Positions 1 through 7,870 are shown, numbered from the stretch's first letter. The stretch is DNA of 12,508 bases from Bacteroidales bacterium (GCA_023230285.1 JALNXP010000041.1:1-12508); one strand, 5' to 3'. Made by a program: numbers and translations. The notes: generated by a model not told the origin, from the sequence alone.

Positions 1-656
1 TCTGCAACAAGCACAATGTCAAGAAAGTGCTTTTCATTCCATACGCAGGCGTAAATTTATCACCTGAAAGCGTGGAAAAATCTTATGATGTTTACGAAGC
101 CAAAGTTAAAGCCGTATACGCATCTTTCGGCGTAGAGATCTACTCTATTCACAAAGAGGCAAAACCTATTGAAGCCATTATCAACGCAGAGTGTATTGCT
201 GTCGGCGGCGGTAATACTTTTTATCTCGTCAACGAGATGCACCGCTTAGGATTTATGGATGCCATCCGCGAGCGTGCCTTAAATGGCATGCCGTATATGG
301 GCTGGAGCGCCGGCTCTAACGTAGCCTGCCCTACTATGATGACTACCAACGACATGCCTATCATCCAACCCGAAAGTTTCGACTGCATGAACCTTGTCCC
401 TTTCCAAATCAACCCGCATTATCTTGACAAAAATCCCGAAGGTCACGGCGGCGAAACCCGCGAACAACGTATATTGGAATTTTTAACCGTGAATAGAGAT
501 ATTTATGTAGTCGGTTTACGCGAAAGATGTCTGTTCCTTTATGAAGACAACAAACTCAACCTCGTAGGTCCTCATAGCTTACGTGTCTTCAAATACGGCG
601 AAGAAACTCAGGAAAAAACCGCTGACGAAGATCTCAGCTATTTGATGGCAAGATAG
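1..656 (+). CDS. pepE: Dipeptidase E (alpha-aspartyl dipeptidase), 5'-truncated by the window edge
   Basis: Cytosolic serine peptidase of family S51 that cleaves dipeptides with N-terminal aspartate. The frame is open from base 3, so the real start lies outside the window. The GTG at 27 falls inside the conserved region (FIPYAGV) and is not the start. Counting from that GTG, the motifs are VGGGNTF (59-65), the nucleophile motif GWSAG (Ser94), TTNDMP (Asp109) and INPH (His131). By my recollection of the enteric enzyme these correspond to Ser120, Asp135 and His157. All three are offset by exactly 26 residues, so the catalytic core has no insertions and only about 18 N-terminal residues should be missing. 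GHGGETREQRI, also typical of PepE, follows. The C-terminus is complete, ending in TAG at 654-656. Sampled GC content (48-57%) is higher than in the rest of the window. The gene is convergent with recG and unrelated to the secretion cluster. Confidence 0.95.
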   Translation, partial: CNKHNVKKVLFIPYAGVNLSPESVEKSYDVYEAKVKAVYASFGVEIYSIHKEAKPIEAIINAECIAVGGGNTFYLVNEMHRLGFMDAIRERALNGMPYMGWSAGSNVACPTMMTTNDMPIIQPESFDCMNLVPFQINPHYLDKNPEGHGGETREQRILEFLTVNRDIYVVGLRERCLFLYEDNKLNLVGPHSLRVFKYGEETQEKTADEDLSYLMAR

Positions 657-702
657 TTTACTGCAAGCATAATAAATTCTGCATAAACATATCACACAAC
701 TC

Positions 703-742
703 TACCGAGCTATTTGTACTTAACAGAACAAATAGCTCGGTA
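703..742. terminator. Perfect 15-bp inverted repeat between convergent pepE and recG, candidate bidirectional terminator
   Basis: The left arm TACCGAGCTATTTGT (703-717) and right arm ACAAATAGCTCGGTA (728-742) are exactly complementary around a 10-base loop. It lies 47 bases after the pepE stop and 128 bases beyond the recG stop, the expected place for a shared terminator. No strong U-tract follows on either strand, so it is not a textbook intrinsic terminator. It could also be a transcript-end-stabilising hairpin or a protein site. Confidence 0.6.
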
Positions 743-751
743 ATAATTGAT

Positions 752-829
752 ATTTGCCCTATTAAAAACATAAACTTGGCAGCAATGTACATTTGTCCTG
801 TTAGATACAACAACTTGGCAGACAACAAC
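752..829. repeat. Imperfect 39-base tandem duplication
   Basis: Bases 752-790 and 791-829 align without gaps, with 28 of 39 positions identical by hand count. The best-conserved core is AACTTGGCAG (773-782 and 812-821). A third partial core, AACTTAGCA, sits at 827-835. No open reading frame or hairpin explains it. The rest of the 657-869 intergenic stretch shows only the hairpin at 703-742. Confidence 0.55.
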
Positions 830-869
830 TTAGCAACACATTAACAGCATGCCGCAGGTATGCAACAAT

Positions 870-2969
870 TTACGAAATCATACTCCAGATATTTTGGGCA
901 TAAACCTTGGCATCAAGATAAGTTTTGATACATCGATTTTCCGGTGCTGCAAGTTTGGGGTCGGCATCAATGAGGGCAAAAGCCTCGTCACGAGCCGCTT
1001 TGAGTATTTGCTCATCTTGAGCTATATCCGCAATTTTCAAGTCTAACACACCACTTTGACGGATGCCGTTCATATCTCCGGGACCACGTAACTTTAAATC
1101 AGCTTCGGCTATGGCAAAACCATCGTTGCTCGACACCATAGTCGCAATACGTTTTTTGCCTTCATTGGAAACTTTGTCGCCACTCATCAAAATGCAATAC
1201 GACTGATTTCCGCCGCGCCCTACTCTACCTCTAAGCTGATGCAGTTGTGATAAGCCAAAACGTTCTGCATTTTCAATGACCATCACAGTTGCATTAGGAA
1301 CATCAACGCCAACCTCTATAACAGTGGTAGCAATAAGAATCTGAGTTTCATGTTTTACGAACCTATTCATCTCAAACTCCTGAACATCAGGTTTTTGCTG
1401 CCCATGCACTATAGAAATCTGGTAGTCGGGCAAAGGAAATTCCCGAGAAATTCTATCATAGCCGTCCATCAAATCTTTAAGTTCAAGTTTCGGAGATTCG
1501 TTAATCAAAGGAAACACCATATATATTTGTCTGCCTTCAGCTATCTGTCTTTTGATAAAAAACACCAACTTAAGTCTATCATTATGGCTTAAATAGATAG
1601 TTTTAATCGGGCGGCGACCGGGCGGCAACTCATCTATTACCGAATAATCCAGATCTCCGTACACCGTCATAGCTAAAGTGCGCGGTATTGGTGTTGCGGT
1701 CATGACAAGAATATGCGGAGGTATAGTATTTTTCTTCCACATCTTAGCACGTTGTGCAACGCCAAAACGGTGCTGTTCATCAATAACTACAAAGCCGAGA
1801 TTTGCAAATTGGACGTAATCTTCGATTAATATGTGAGTACCTATTATCAGGTTCACTTCTCCGCTTTTCAGCGCTTCCAAAATACGGTTTTTCTCTTTCT
1901 TTTTAGTTGTCCCTGTAAGCAATTCTATTTTCACCGGCAAGCCGCTCATCATCTTCGTAATAGTCTTAAAATGCTGATTAGCAAGAATTTCAGTCGGAGC
2001 CATCATACAAGCCTGATAGCCGTTTTCAACAGCGATTATCATGCTCATCAAAGCCACGAGCGTTTTACCGCTGCCCACATCACCTTGCAGTAGGCGGTTC
2101 ATCTGTTTACCGGTTCTAAAATCGTTACGAATTTCCTTGACAACGCGTTTCTGAGCATTTGTAAGTTCAAAAGATATGTTGTTGCTATAAAAAGTATTAA
2201 AGAGTTCTCCTACTTTAGAAAAGACAAAACCCTTAGTGCTACTTGATTTTTTCAACTTCGACATAACAACGGAAAGTTGAAGGAAGAATAGCTCTTCGAA
2301 TTTCAGTCGCCGTTGACTTTCGGATATATCTTGCTCGGAAACGGGAAAATGTATTTTATAATACGCATTTTTTCGGGGCATAAGATTGTATTTTAAAAGC
2401 AATGCCTCCGACAAATTTTCATCTATTTCGTTATAAATCTTTCTAAAAAGATTATCGATTATTTTCGACATATTTTTAGAATTCAGTCCGGAGGCTTTCA
2501 TTTTTTCTGAAGTTCTATAGACCGGATGGAATCTAAGTTTTACAGCCTCGTTATACTCATCGATAGTTTCGAGTTCGGGGTGTGAGATATTATAATTTCC
2601 GAGAAAATTAGAAGGTTTACCATATACAATATAGAGAGTATTGGGTTTCAGTTTATCTTTAATCCACTTAATACCTTTAAACCAGACGAGGGAGATATGC
2701 CCTGTTTCATCGGAGAAGCCGGCTTCAAGTCGCATAGATTTACCTTCGCCAAGAAGTTGCAAAGAAGTAATATAGCCTTTTAATTGAATTTCCTGTGTTG
2801 CATTATCTATTTCAGATATTTTATTAATGACTCTTTTATCCACATATCTGAAAGGGTAATAGCTCATTAAATCAGCAAAGGTGTAAATCTGCAATTCCGA
2901 TTTTAGGATACCGGCTTTTACAGGACCTACACCTTTGATGTATTCAATTGATGTATCTAATGTATTCAA
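870..2969 (-). CDS. recG: ATP-dependent DNA helicase RecG
   Basis: Superfamily 2 helicase that remodels stalled replication forks and branch-migrates Holliday junctions in the cytoplasm. At 699 residues it is full length (the E. coli protein is about 693). An N-terminal helical segment with YIKGVGPVKAGIL (10-22) leads into the OB-fold wedge domain (about 60-150). Helicase motifs follow in order: Walker A GDVGSGKT (296-303), Walker B DEQH (397-400), motif III TATPIPRT (424-431), motif V ATTVIEVGVDVPNA (547-560) and motif VI QLHQLRGRVGRG (575-586). The C-terminal domain is present. The start is unusual. An in-frame stop lies at 2985-2987, and no in-frame ATG exists between it and residue 35. 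TTG (2967-2969) is therefore the best start, giving an N-terminus of the length expected for Bacteroidota RecG. It begins 21 bases after the gldN stop, so it probably belongs to the secretion operon. The start assignment is less sure than the identity. Confidence 0.97.
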   Translation of the reverse strand: MNTLDTSIEYIKGVGPVKAGILKSELQIYTFADLMSYYPFRYVDKRVINKISEIDNATQEIQLKGYITSLQLLGEGKSMRLEAGFSDETGHISLVWFKGIKWIKDKLKPNTLYIVYGKPSNFLGNYNISHPELETIDEYNEAVKLRFHPVYRTSEKMKASGLNSKNMSKIIDNLFRKIYNEIDENLSEALLLKYNLMPRKNAYYKIHFPVSEQDISESQRRLKFEELFFLQLSVVMSKLKKSSSTKGFVFSKVGELFNTFYSNNISFELTNAQKRVVKEIRNDFRTGKQMNRLLQGDVGSGKTLVALMSMIIAVENGYQACMMAPTEILANQHFKTITKMMSGLPVKIELLTGTTKKKEKNRILEALKSGEVNLIIGTHILIEDYVQFANLGFVVIDEQHRFGVAQRAKMWKKNTIPPHILVMTATPIPRTLAMTVYGDLDYSVIDELPPGRRPIKTIYLSHNDRLKLVFFIKRQIAEGRQIYMVFPLINESPKLELKDLMDGYDRISREFPLPDYQISIVHGQQKPDVQEFEMNRFVKHETQILIATTVIEVGVDVPNATVMVIENAERFGLSQLHQLRGRVGRGGNQSYCILMSGDKVSNEGKKRIATMVSSNDGFAIAEADLKLRGPGDMNGIRQSGVLDLKIADIAQDEQILKAARDEAFALIDADPKLAAPENRCIKTYLDAKVYAQNIWSMIS

Positions 2970-2974
2970 GACAT

Positions 2975-2999
2975 TATTGATATATCAATATTAATATTG
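2975..2999. promoter_or_regulatory. Two overlapping perfect palindromes at the gldN/recG junction
   Basis: TATTGATATATCAATA (2975-2990) is a perfect 16-bp palindrome. CAATATTAATATTG (2986-2999) is a perfect 14-bp palindrome. They share CAATA (2986-2990), so on the gldN-recG transcript the shared segment could pair with either neighbour but not both. The block covers the last gldN codons and stop and ends 5 bases before the putative recG TTG start. It could be an operator, an mRNA hairpin affecting recG start access, or chance in AT-rich DNA. No known regulator is recognised. Confidence 0.4.
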
Positions 3000-3848
3000 C
3001 CACATATCGCTTTCGTACTGGCGGATAGAGTTATGTATTCTATCAGATTCGAGCAAAGCGTCCAAGCCTGTAGAATAATCGGAAATCCATCTGTCGTACA
3101 CATTAGATTCCTTATAGATAGTGCTGACAAACAATCTTTTCCAGAAGACGTCATCATAAGTAAGTCTTCTTGCATCGTTTTGAGGATTAAACACTTCGGC
3201 GTTAACCAATACTTTTCTTGCTTCGGGGAAATACACCCAGAACATAGGTCTATCTGAGGTTTCCATTTCGTTTGTATTAGCGTCTACCATTTCAGTTTCT
3301 TCAAACACGGGGCATATTCCTATTATACGACATTCGAGGACGGAGCGTCTTTCATCAAAGAACCAATCTTCTTTAAGTCTGAGTTTGATTACTTTCTGCA
3401 AGTCAAAATAGGAAGTATCTGTAATTTCTATTTCTCTGCCGTCCTTAGTCATTGTTTCTGTTTCCACTGTCATAAACACGCTAAGAGCTTCTTCGCGGGT
3501 TAGTGGCAGGCGAAAATCGTCATAACGAGAATCATATACTGTGATTTTATCTTCTTTCAATGCGTCAAAAATCACTGTAACAAAATTCTTCCAATGTTCT
3601 TGTGGTTGTGCGGGATAGTAAAAAATCTGGTTAGATTTCTCTCTCAGGTCTATGGTACGCCAAATACGTTTCGACCACATCAAGTCGGATTCTCTAACGT
3701 AAGGGTATGCCACCGGTTCTTTTTCTGTATAAGTCTTATGGTCATAAAAGCCATCGCGTGGAGCAACAACGTCCTGTGCCGACAAATCAAAAGACATACA
3801 ACAGATAAAAGAAACAACTGCTATGAACACCAATTTTCTCATATTCAT
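2991..3848 (-). CDS. gldN: Type IX secretion periplasmic ring subunit GldN/PorN
   Basis: Periplasmic partner of the lipoprotein GldK; together they form the large ring under the outer membrane that receives the GldM shaft. The protein has 285 residues. A cleavable signal peptide covers about 1-24 (basic start, hydrophobic core, LSA before Gln25). The two Cys at 16-17 do not form a lipobox. Family hallmarks are the N-terminal block YVRESDLMWSKRIWRTIDLRE (50-70), MFWVYFPEARKVLVNAEVFNP (202-222) and the C-terminal DDVFWKRLFVSTIYKESNVYDR (232-253). The start is either ATG at 3848 or the ATG two codons later (3842), and both give a good signal peptide. It starts 5 bases after the gldM stop, implying translational coupling. 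Its final codons lie within a palindromic block shared with the recG leader. Confidence 0.96.
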   Translation of the reverse strand: MNMRKLVFIAVVSFICCMSFDLSAQDVVAPRDGFYDHKTYTEKEPVAYPYVRESDLMWSKRIWRTIDLREKSNQIFYYPAQPQEHWKNFVTVIFDALKEDKITVYDSRYDDFRLPLTREEALSVFMTVETETMTKDGREIEITDTSYFDLQKVIKLRLKEDWFFDERRSVLECRIIGICPVFEETEMVDANTNEMETSDRPMFWVYFPEARKVLVNAEVFNPQNDARRLTYDDVFWKRLFVSTIYKESNVYDRWISDYSTGLDALLESDRIHNSIRQYESDMWQY

Positions 3849-3853
3849 TAATT

Positions 3854-5485
3854 TTATTTTATATAAACCTTGACACCTTGGTCAATTTTTTCCTCTTTAT
3901 TACCGGTTTTAGCTCTAACATTGGTAATTTCAACCGAATAGCCGGTTTCAGAACCGTCAATAGCCTTTTTCATATCATCTGTAAAATATTTGCTATTTGA
4001 CGAATAGGTATTTTCATATCTGTCATTACCTCTTCCTTTGCCGGAGATAGTCATAGTAAATCCTGTAACATTAGTAATTACTTCAAATTCAAAATCAGGT
4101 CTTGTGATATCTACTTGTCCGAATTGTTTTAAAAAGTTTTTGCTAATTTTGTTATCTGTGCTGTTACCTACAAATTCGCCAATAATAGCTATTGGTTTAG
4201 GCGTATTTTTGATACGATAATCCGTAACACCTATTTTAGCGACACCGGCATCAGTTTTTGCGGACACTGTAATAGTCACCTTATCGACTTTTGTATCTTC
4301 GATATAGAAATCCCATGAGCCGTCAGCACTTTTTGTCAGATTGCCGGCAGAGACTTCCGGGATAAGTTGTTGGTTACTATATCTGGGAACAGAAATAGAG
4401 ATAGGGTTATGAGTATTTCTATACAAGACGTTCATTTTAGTTGCAGACACTGTCATAGAAGGTCTATCGACAATAAATTGGTCGCTAAACTTATAAGTAT
4501 TAAGATCGCCATTTGGTGATTTAACTTCTATCAAACCTGCGAATCTGTTGATACCTTCGCTTCGTGCCGGTATACGTAACTTTACGCTGCCTGCTTCGTC
4601 CTTAGCTTCTACGACAGTAGCATTTTTAATATTGGAGCCATTAATGTCGTCAACGCCCATAACATATTTAACGACAGGTGTTTGAGTAGTATCATAAGCC
4701 ACCACTAAAACTTCTGCTTCATATACGTCATCAACGTTTACATAATTAGATTTAGGAATTAACTTCACATCAATTTTATCGAATTTAAAAGTTTCCTCAT
4801 CTATGCCCATATACAGATAATGCACCATATCATATTCTGCGTTATGCACGTCCATTTTCAATTTATTCAGGAAGGTGACATCAGCGGCGAGGATAGTATG
4901 GAAAAAGTGGTGTATTTCCCATGATTGAGCGTTGCCGTCAGCATCTTTATAGCCATTATCGGTTGTCAGTCCAAGTTCAAAAGTACTTCTTCTTTCTTCC
5001 GGAAGGAATTGCAGCAGATTATCTTTATAAGCGTTAATTTTATCTTTCAAGATAGCGGCTTCACGTCTTTCGCCTTCTTGTCCGATGAAGAAATTGGTCG
5101 GGACATCATAGCCGTCACGTGAGCCTATTTCACCCAACGGAATATTTTTTATTTCGTCAATTGTTTTTCTCTCTGAAAGAGCAATAACGGTATACTTTAT
5201 AGAATCTATATAATTAATCAGGTCATCGCTATATTTTTTCACCAACATAGCTTTTTCGAGATGAGGACCAACTTTTTGCGGATTAATGACACTTTGATTA
5301 TGAAATTGGGTGTATGCTTCATTAATACGCGTTTCAATAGTAGTGTTAGTTTGTTCAACACTTTCATTCACAATAACAAAGGCTTGTAAAACTTCTACAG
5401 ACACATTCAATGCCAACATAGCGGTCAGCACCAAATACATCATTCCGATCATTTTCTGCCTCGGTGTTTCTTTTACTCCTGCCAT
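3854..5485 (-). CDS. gldM: Type IX secretion motor shaft protein GldM/PorM
   Basis: Inner-membrane protein that, with GldL, forms the proton-driven rotary motor and carries torque across the periplasm to the GldK-GldN ring. The 543 residues are somewhat longer than the roughly 515 of the best-known homologues. A short cytosolic N-terminus (MAGVKETPRQK) precedes one membrane helix at about 12-35. Arg9 matches the GldM arginine reported to interact with the GldL membrane glutamate, and Glu31 lies near the periplasmic end. A helical D1 domain (about 36-228) ends in the conserved stretch around WEIHHFFHTILAAD (189-202) and NAEYDMVHYL (215-224). Beta-rich domains D2 and D3 follow (about 230-425), then YRIKNTPKP (423-431), then the C-terminal domain D4 (about 430-543) that docks on the ring. 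Domain limits are estimated from homologues. It starts 7 bases after the gldL stop. Confidence 0.97.
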   Translation of the reverse strand: MAGVKETPRQKMIGMMYLVLTAMLALNVSVEVLQAFVIVNESVEQTNTTIETRINEAYTQFHNQSVINPQKVGPHLEKAMLVKKYSDDLINYIDSIKYTVIALSERKTIDEIKNIPLGEIGSRDGYDVPTNFFIGQEGERREAAILKDKINAYKDNLLQFLPEERRSTFELGLTTDNGYKDADGNAQSWEIHHFFHTILAADVTFLNKLKMDVHNAEYDMVHYLYMGIDEETFKFDKIDVKLIPKSNYVNVDDVYEAEVLVVAYDTTQTPVVKYVMGVDDINGSNIKNATVVEAKDEAGSVKLRIPARSEGINRFAGLIEVKSPNGDLNTYKFSDQFIVDRPSMTVSATKMNVLYRNTHNPISISVPRYSNQQLIPEVSAGNLTKSADGSWDFYIEDTKVDKVTITVSAKTDAGVAKIGVTDYRIKNTPKPIAIIGEFVGNSTDNKISKNFLKQFGQVDITRPDFEFEVITNVTGFTMTISGKGRGNDRYENTYSSNSKYFTDDMKKAIDGSETGYSVEITNVRAKTGNKEEKIDQGVKVYIK

Positions 5486-5492
5486 TTCTCAA

Positions 5493-6317
5493 CTATTTTT
5501 TATTATAATTAAAAGCAGAAAGCATATTAGCGTAAACTTGATTTAGTTCGGCTATATTTTTTGCGAGTTGTGCTGATTCTTTTTGATATTGTTCATTATA
5601 TTTAGCTGCAGCCTGCATACTTTCTACAAATTTATCCATAGATTTTTGTATTGCTTCATTAGCTGAATTTTGTTCTTGGCTTTTCTTCATTTGTAATTCG
5701 AAGACTTGGGACATTCTGTTTGCCAAAGTTTCAAACTGGGAATTAGTTTTATTTATTTGATTTTCATAAGCTGCATTCAGCATAGCAATATTTTCGCTAA
5801 GACCATCGGTTTTTTGTCCGGCGGTTTTCAAAGACTCCGACAATCCTTTGCCGGCTGTCCCGATAGAAGTAATATCTGAAAGGGAAGAAACTGTATTATT
5901 CAGATTTTTGAAACCTTCGCCAAGATTTTTGAGAACGCCGGTATCTATATTGGCGTTTTGCAACAGTTTATCTAATTCTGCCGATGCTGAAGGTGAGGCT
6001 ACTTGTGTTCCGCGTGAACCTCTTGATGTTGGAATTGTTACTTCATCAGGCACATAACCGGCACCATGATATTGTCCTATTAATTCGGGATATACCAAAC
6101 TCCAATCAGGTTCCACGTGAGGTCTTTCAAAAGCAGAAAAGAAAAATATTATTGCTTCTGTACCCATACCCGCAATAAGCATGAAATTTGCACCCGGATA
6201 GTGATTAATTTTAAACAAGGCTCCTAAAATAACAACGGCTGCTCCAAAGCCATACAATTTCGACATAAAGTTTTTAAATACTTTACCATCAACAAAACTA
6301 GTTTTCTCTTTAGACAT
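5493..6317 (-). CDS. gldL: Type IX secretion motor stator protein GldL/PorL
   Basis: Inner-membrane protein whose pentamer surrounds the GldM helices and converts proton flow into rotation. It has 274 residues. There are two membrane helices, about 20-40 (LYGFGAAVVILGALFKINHY) and 44-64 (NFMLIAGMGTEAIIFFFSAFE), joined by a short loop. Lys36, His39, Glu54 and Glu64 align with residues I recall as Lys27, His30, Glu49 and Glu59 of F. johnsoniae GldL, including the proposed proton-carrying glutamate. The typical DWSLVYPEL block (71-79) follows. A variable Ser/Gly/Thr-rich linker (about 93-110) leads to a long cytoplasmic helical, coiled-coil-like region (about 112-274). This ends in the characteristic LNQVYANMLSAFN. 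The pattern indicates an active motor subunit. The gene follows gldK after 42 AT-rich bases and precedes gldM by 7. Confidence 0.97.
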   Translation of the reverse strand: MSKEKTSFVDGKVFKNFMSKLYGFGAAVVILGALFKINHYPGANFMLIAGMGTEAIIFFFSAFERPHVEPDWSLVYPELIGQYHGAGYVPDEVTIPTSRGSRGTQVASPSASAELDKLLQNANIDTGVLKNLGEGFKNLNNTVSSLSDITSIGTAGKGLSESLKTAGQKTDGLSENIAMLNAAYENQINKTNSQFETLANRMSQVFELQMKKSQEQNSANEAIQKSMDKFVESMQAAAKYNEQYQKESAQLAKNIAELNQVYANMLSAFNYNKK

Positions 6318-6359
6318 AATACACTTTTATTTTTAATTATTTAATTATCTGTTACCTTA

Positions 6360-7787
6360 TTAATAAATAGCCGATGATTTGTTCCCGTCATATTTTTGGC
6401 GACCCAAGTAGCTTTGAACGCATCTGAAGCCGATATAACATGTTGCTGTATCTTGGTATTCATAAGAGCGGTCTGTCACTTGGATATTATAATAAACATC
6501 TTTCCAAGAGCCGCCGCGGACGACTTTTCTTTTCATTGCCGGCAAATCATTATCTTTTGCATTATACGTATAAGACATATTCAAATCCCACGAAAAATTA
6601 TAGCTCGATTCATCAAATGCGTCTATGGTCCATTCTGCAACATTACCCGACATATCGAACAAATTGAAGTCATTAGGCGGATAATGAGCAACAATCACCG
6701 TAGTCAGACCGCCATCTGCAGCATAATTACCTCTATTCGGTTTAAAATTTGCGAGATAGCAACCTTTGTCGTTGATAGTATAAGGACCGCCCCAAGGATA
6801 AGGATTTCCTTCGTAGCCGCCACGTGCTGCCCATTCCCATTCTGCTTCGGTAGGCAGCCTGAAGTCGTTATATGAAGTAGTACCGCCACCGGTATAATTA
6901 TTTCTCAAGCTTGTTCTCCAAGCGCAGAAAGCCTTAGCTTGCTGATAGTTAACGCCGACAACCGGATAATGTTCGTAAGCCGGATGAGAAAAATAGAACT
7001 TTGCCAACGGCTCATTATACGAATAAGCAAAATCGCTTATCCAGCACAAAGTATCCGGATAAATGTTAATACGCTCTTTTTTGATGAAGACGGAACGGTC
7101 TCTACGCCCTTGCGAGCGACTTGCAAAAGCACCGTGATTAGGCTTTGCATTGTTCAAACTATCCCAACCTCTATCGGTATCAAAAGGATTTGATGGGTCA
7201 ACATTGCCAAGGTCTTCTACAAACATATCTTTCTTAGCTGCTGCATTCAAATCAAACCATTCATAACTATAATACAACTTTCTTGCATCAACTTCTTTTC
7301 TGCGGAAAAATCTCTCCTGTTCAGGAACATAAAGTCCTTCAAGAGCCTCCTGCACTTCAGGATCATTCCAATCGATTTTTGCATTCCAATTAAGTCTCGG
7401 ATAGTCATAATCCTCTCCTGTCTTGGGGTTGGTAGTATAATAATACACATCCTCAAAATTAGGATTAGTACTAAGTATCGCCAATGCTATAGAATCGCGA
7501 ACCCAATTGACAAATTGGCGGTACTCCGAATTTGTGATTTCTGTCTGGTCCATAAAAAAGGCAGCCACAGATATTGTTTTCGGCTGAATATAATTGGCAC
7601 CTGTAGGGTCTTGGTCGCCAACACCCATGGTAAAACTTCCCATAGGAATATATGACATACCAAATGGGTCTGCCTGAAAGAAAGTCTTCCCGTTAGACAC
7701 ACCTACTAACTCTCCATTTCCGGTATTCTTACATGCCGTCAGCATCAAAACTCCAATTATCGCAAATACTAAAAACTTATTTCTCAT
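6360..7787 (-). CDS. gldK: Type IX secretion outer-membrane lipoprotein GldK/PorK (FGE-like fold)
   Basis: Lipoprotein that anchors the GldK-GldN ring to the periplasmic face of the outer membrane. Of its 475 residues, 1-18 are a lipoprotein signal with lipobox LTAC (lipidated Cys19). The mature part has the fold of formylglycine-generating enzymes (sulfatase-modifying factor family): MDQTEITNSEYRQFVNW (79-95), YPVVGVNYQQAKAFCAWR (274-291), FRLPTEAEWEWAARGG (309-324), DMSGNVAEW (378-386), RGGSWKD (424-430) and GFRC (453-456). A family-typical insertion lies at about 96-270. At the two positions where true FGE enzymes have the catalytic cysteines after RGGS, this protein has Asp430 and Ile435, so it is structural rather than catalytic. 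The start ATG overlaps by ATGA the stop of a three-codon frame (ATG TTG AGA TGA, 7795-7784), which is probably incidental. Confidence 0.96.
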   Translation of the reverse strand: MRNKFLVFAIIGVLMLTACKNTGNGELVGVSNGKTFFQADPFGMSYIPMGSFTMGVGDQDPTGANYIQPKTISVAAFFMDQTEITNSEYRQFVNWVRDSIALAILSTNPNFEDVYYYTTNPKTGEDYDYPRLNWNAKIDWNDPEVQEALEGLYVPEQERFFRRKEVDARKLYYSYEWFDLNAAAKKDMFVEDLGNVDPSNPFDTDRGWDSLNNAKPNHGAFASRSQGRRDRSVFIKKERINIYPDTLCWISDFAYSYNEPLAKFYFSHPAYEHYPVVGVNYQQAKAFCAWRTSLRNNYTGGGTTSYNDFRLPTEAEWEWAARGGYEGNPYPWGGPYTINDKGCYLANFKPNRGNYAADGGLTTVIVAHYPPNDFNLFDMSGNVAEWTIDAFDESSYNFSWDLNMSYTYNAKDNDLPAMKRKVVRGGSWKDVYYNIQVTDRSYEYQDTATCYIGFRCVQSYLGRQKYDGNKSSAIY

Positions 7788-7870
7788 CTCAACATTTTTT
7801 TCGTTTCTATGTAACTAAGAAAACGCTATAATATAAATTTTATTGTTTTTAACAAAAAAAAATAAGACAA

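Noticed and set aside
27..656. GTG at base 27 as the pepE start
   Set aside because: The frame is open to the window start, and this codon lies inside the conserved core. The catalytic residues are each offset by 26 from the full-length enzyme, so the gene is truncated by the window rather than starting here.
849..1046. 65-codon + strand frame starting before the recG stop
   Set aside because: Most of it is antisense to the conserved recG C-terminus, and there is no promoter or family resemblance.
2966..3175. 69-codon minus-strand frame overlapping gldN and ending at recG
   Set aside because: It lies inside gldN in another frame, has no recognisable features, and gldN coding is firmly supported.
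6396..6875. 159-codon open frame on the + strand opposite gldK
   Set aside because: It lies wholly antisense to the strongly conserved FGE-like domain, and its Ile/Cys-rich product resembles no family. It is a by-product of gldK codon use.
6360..7787. Annotation of gldK as a sulfatase-modifying (formylglycine-generating) enzyme
   Set aside because: The catalytic cysteine positions are Asp and Ile, there is a lipobox, and the gene sits next to gldLMN. It is the T9SS ring lipoprotein.
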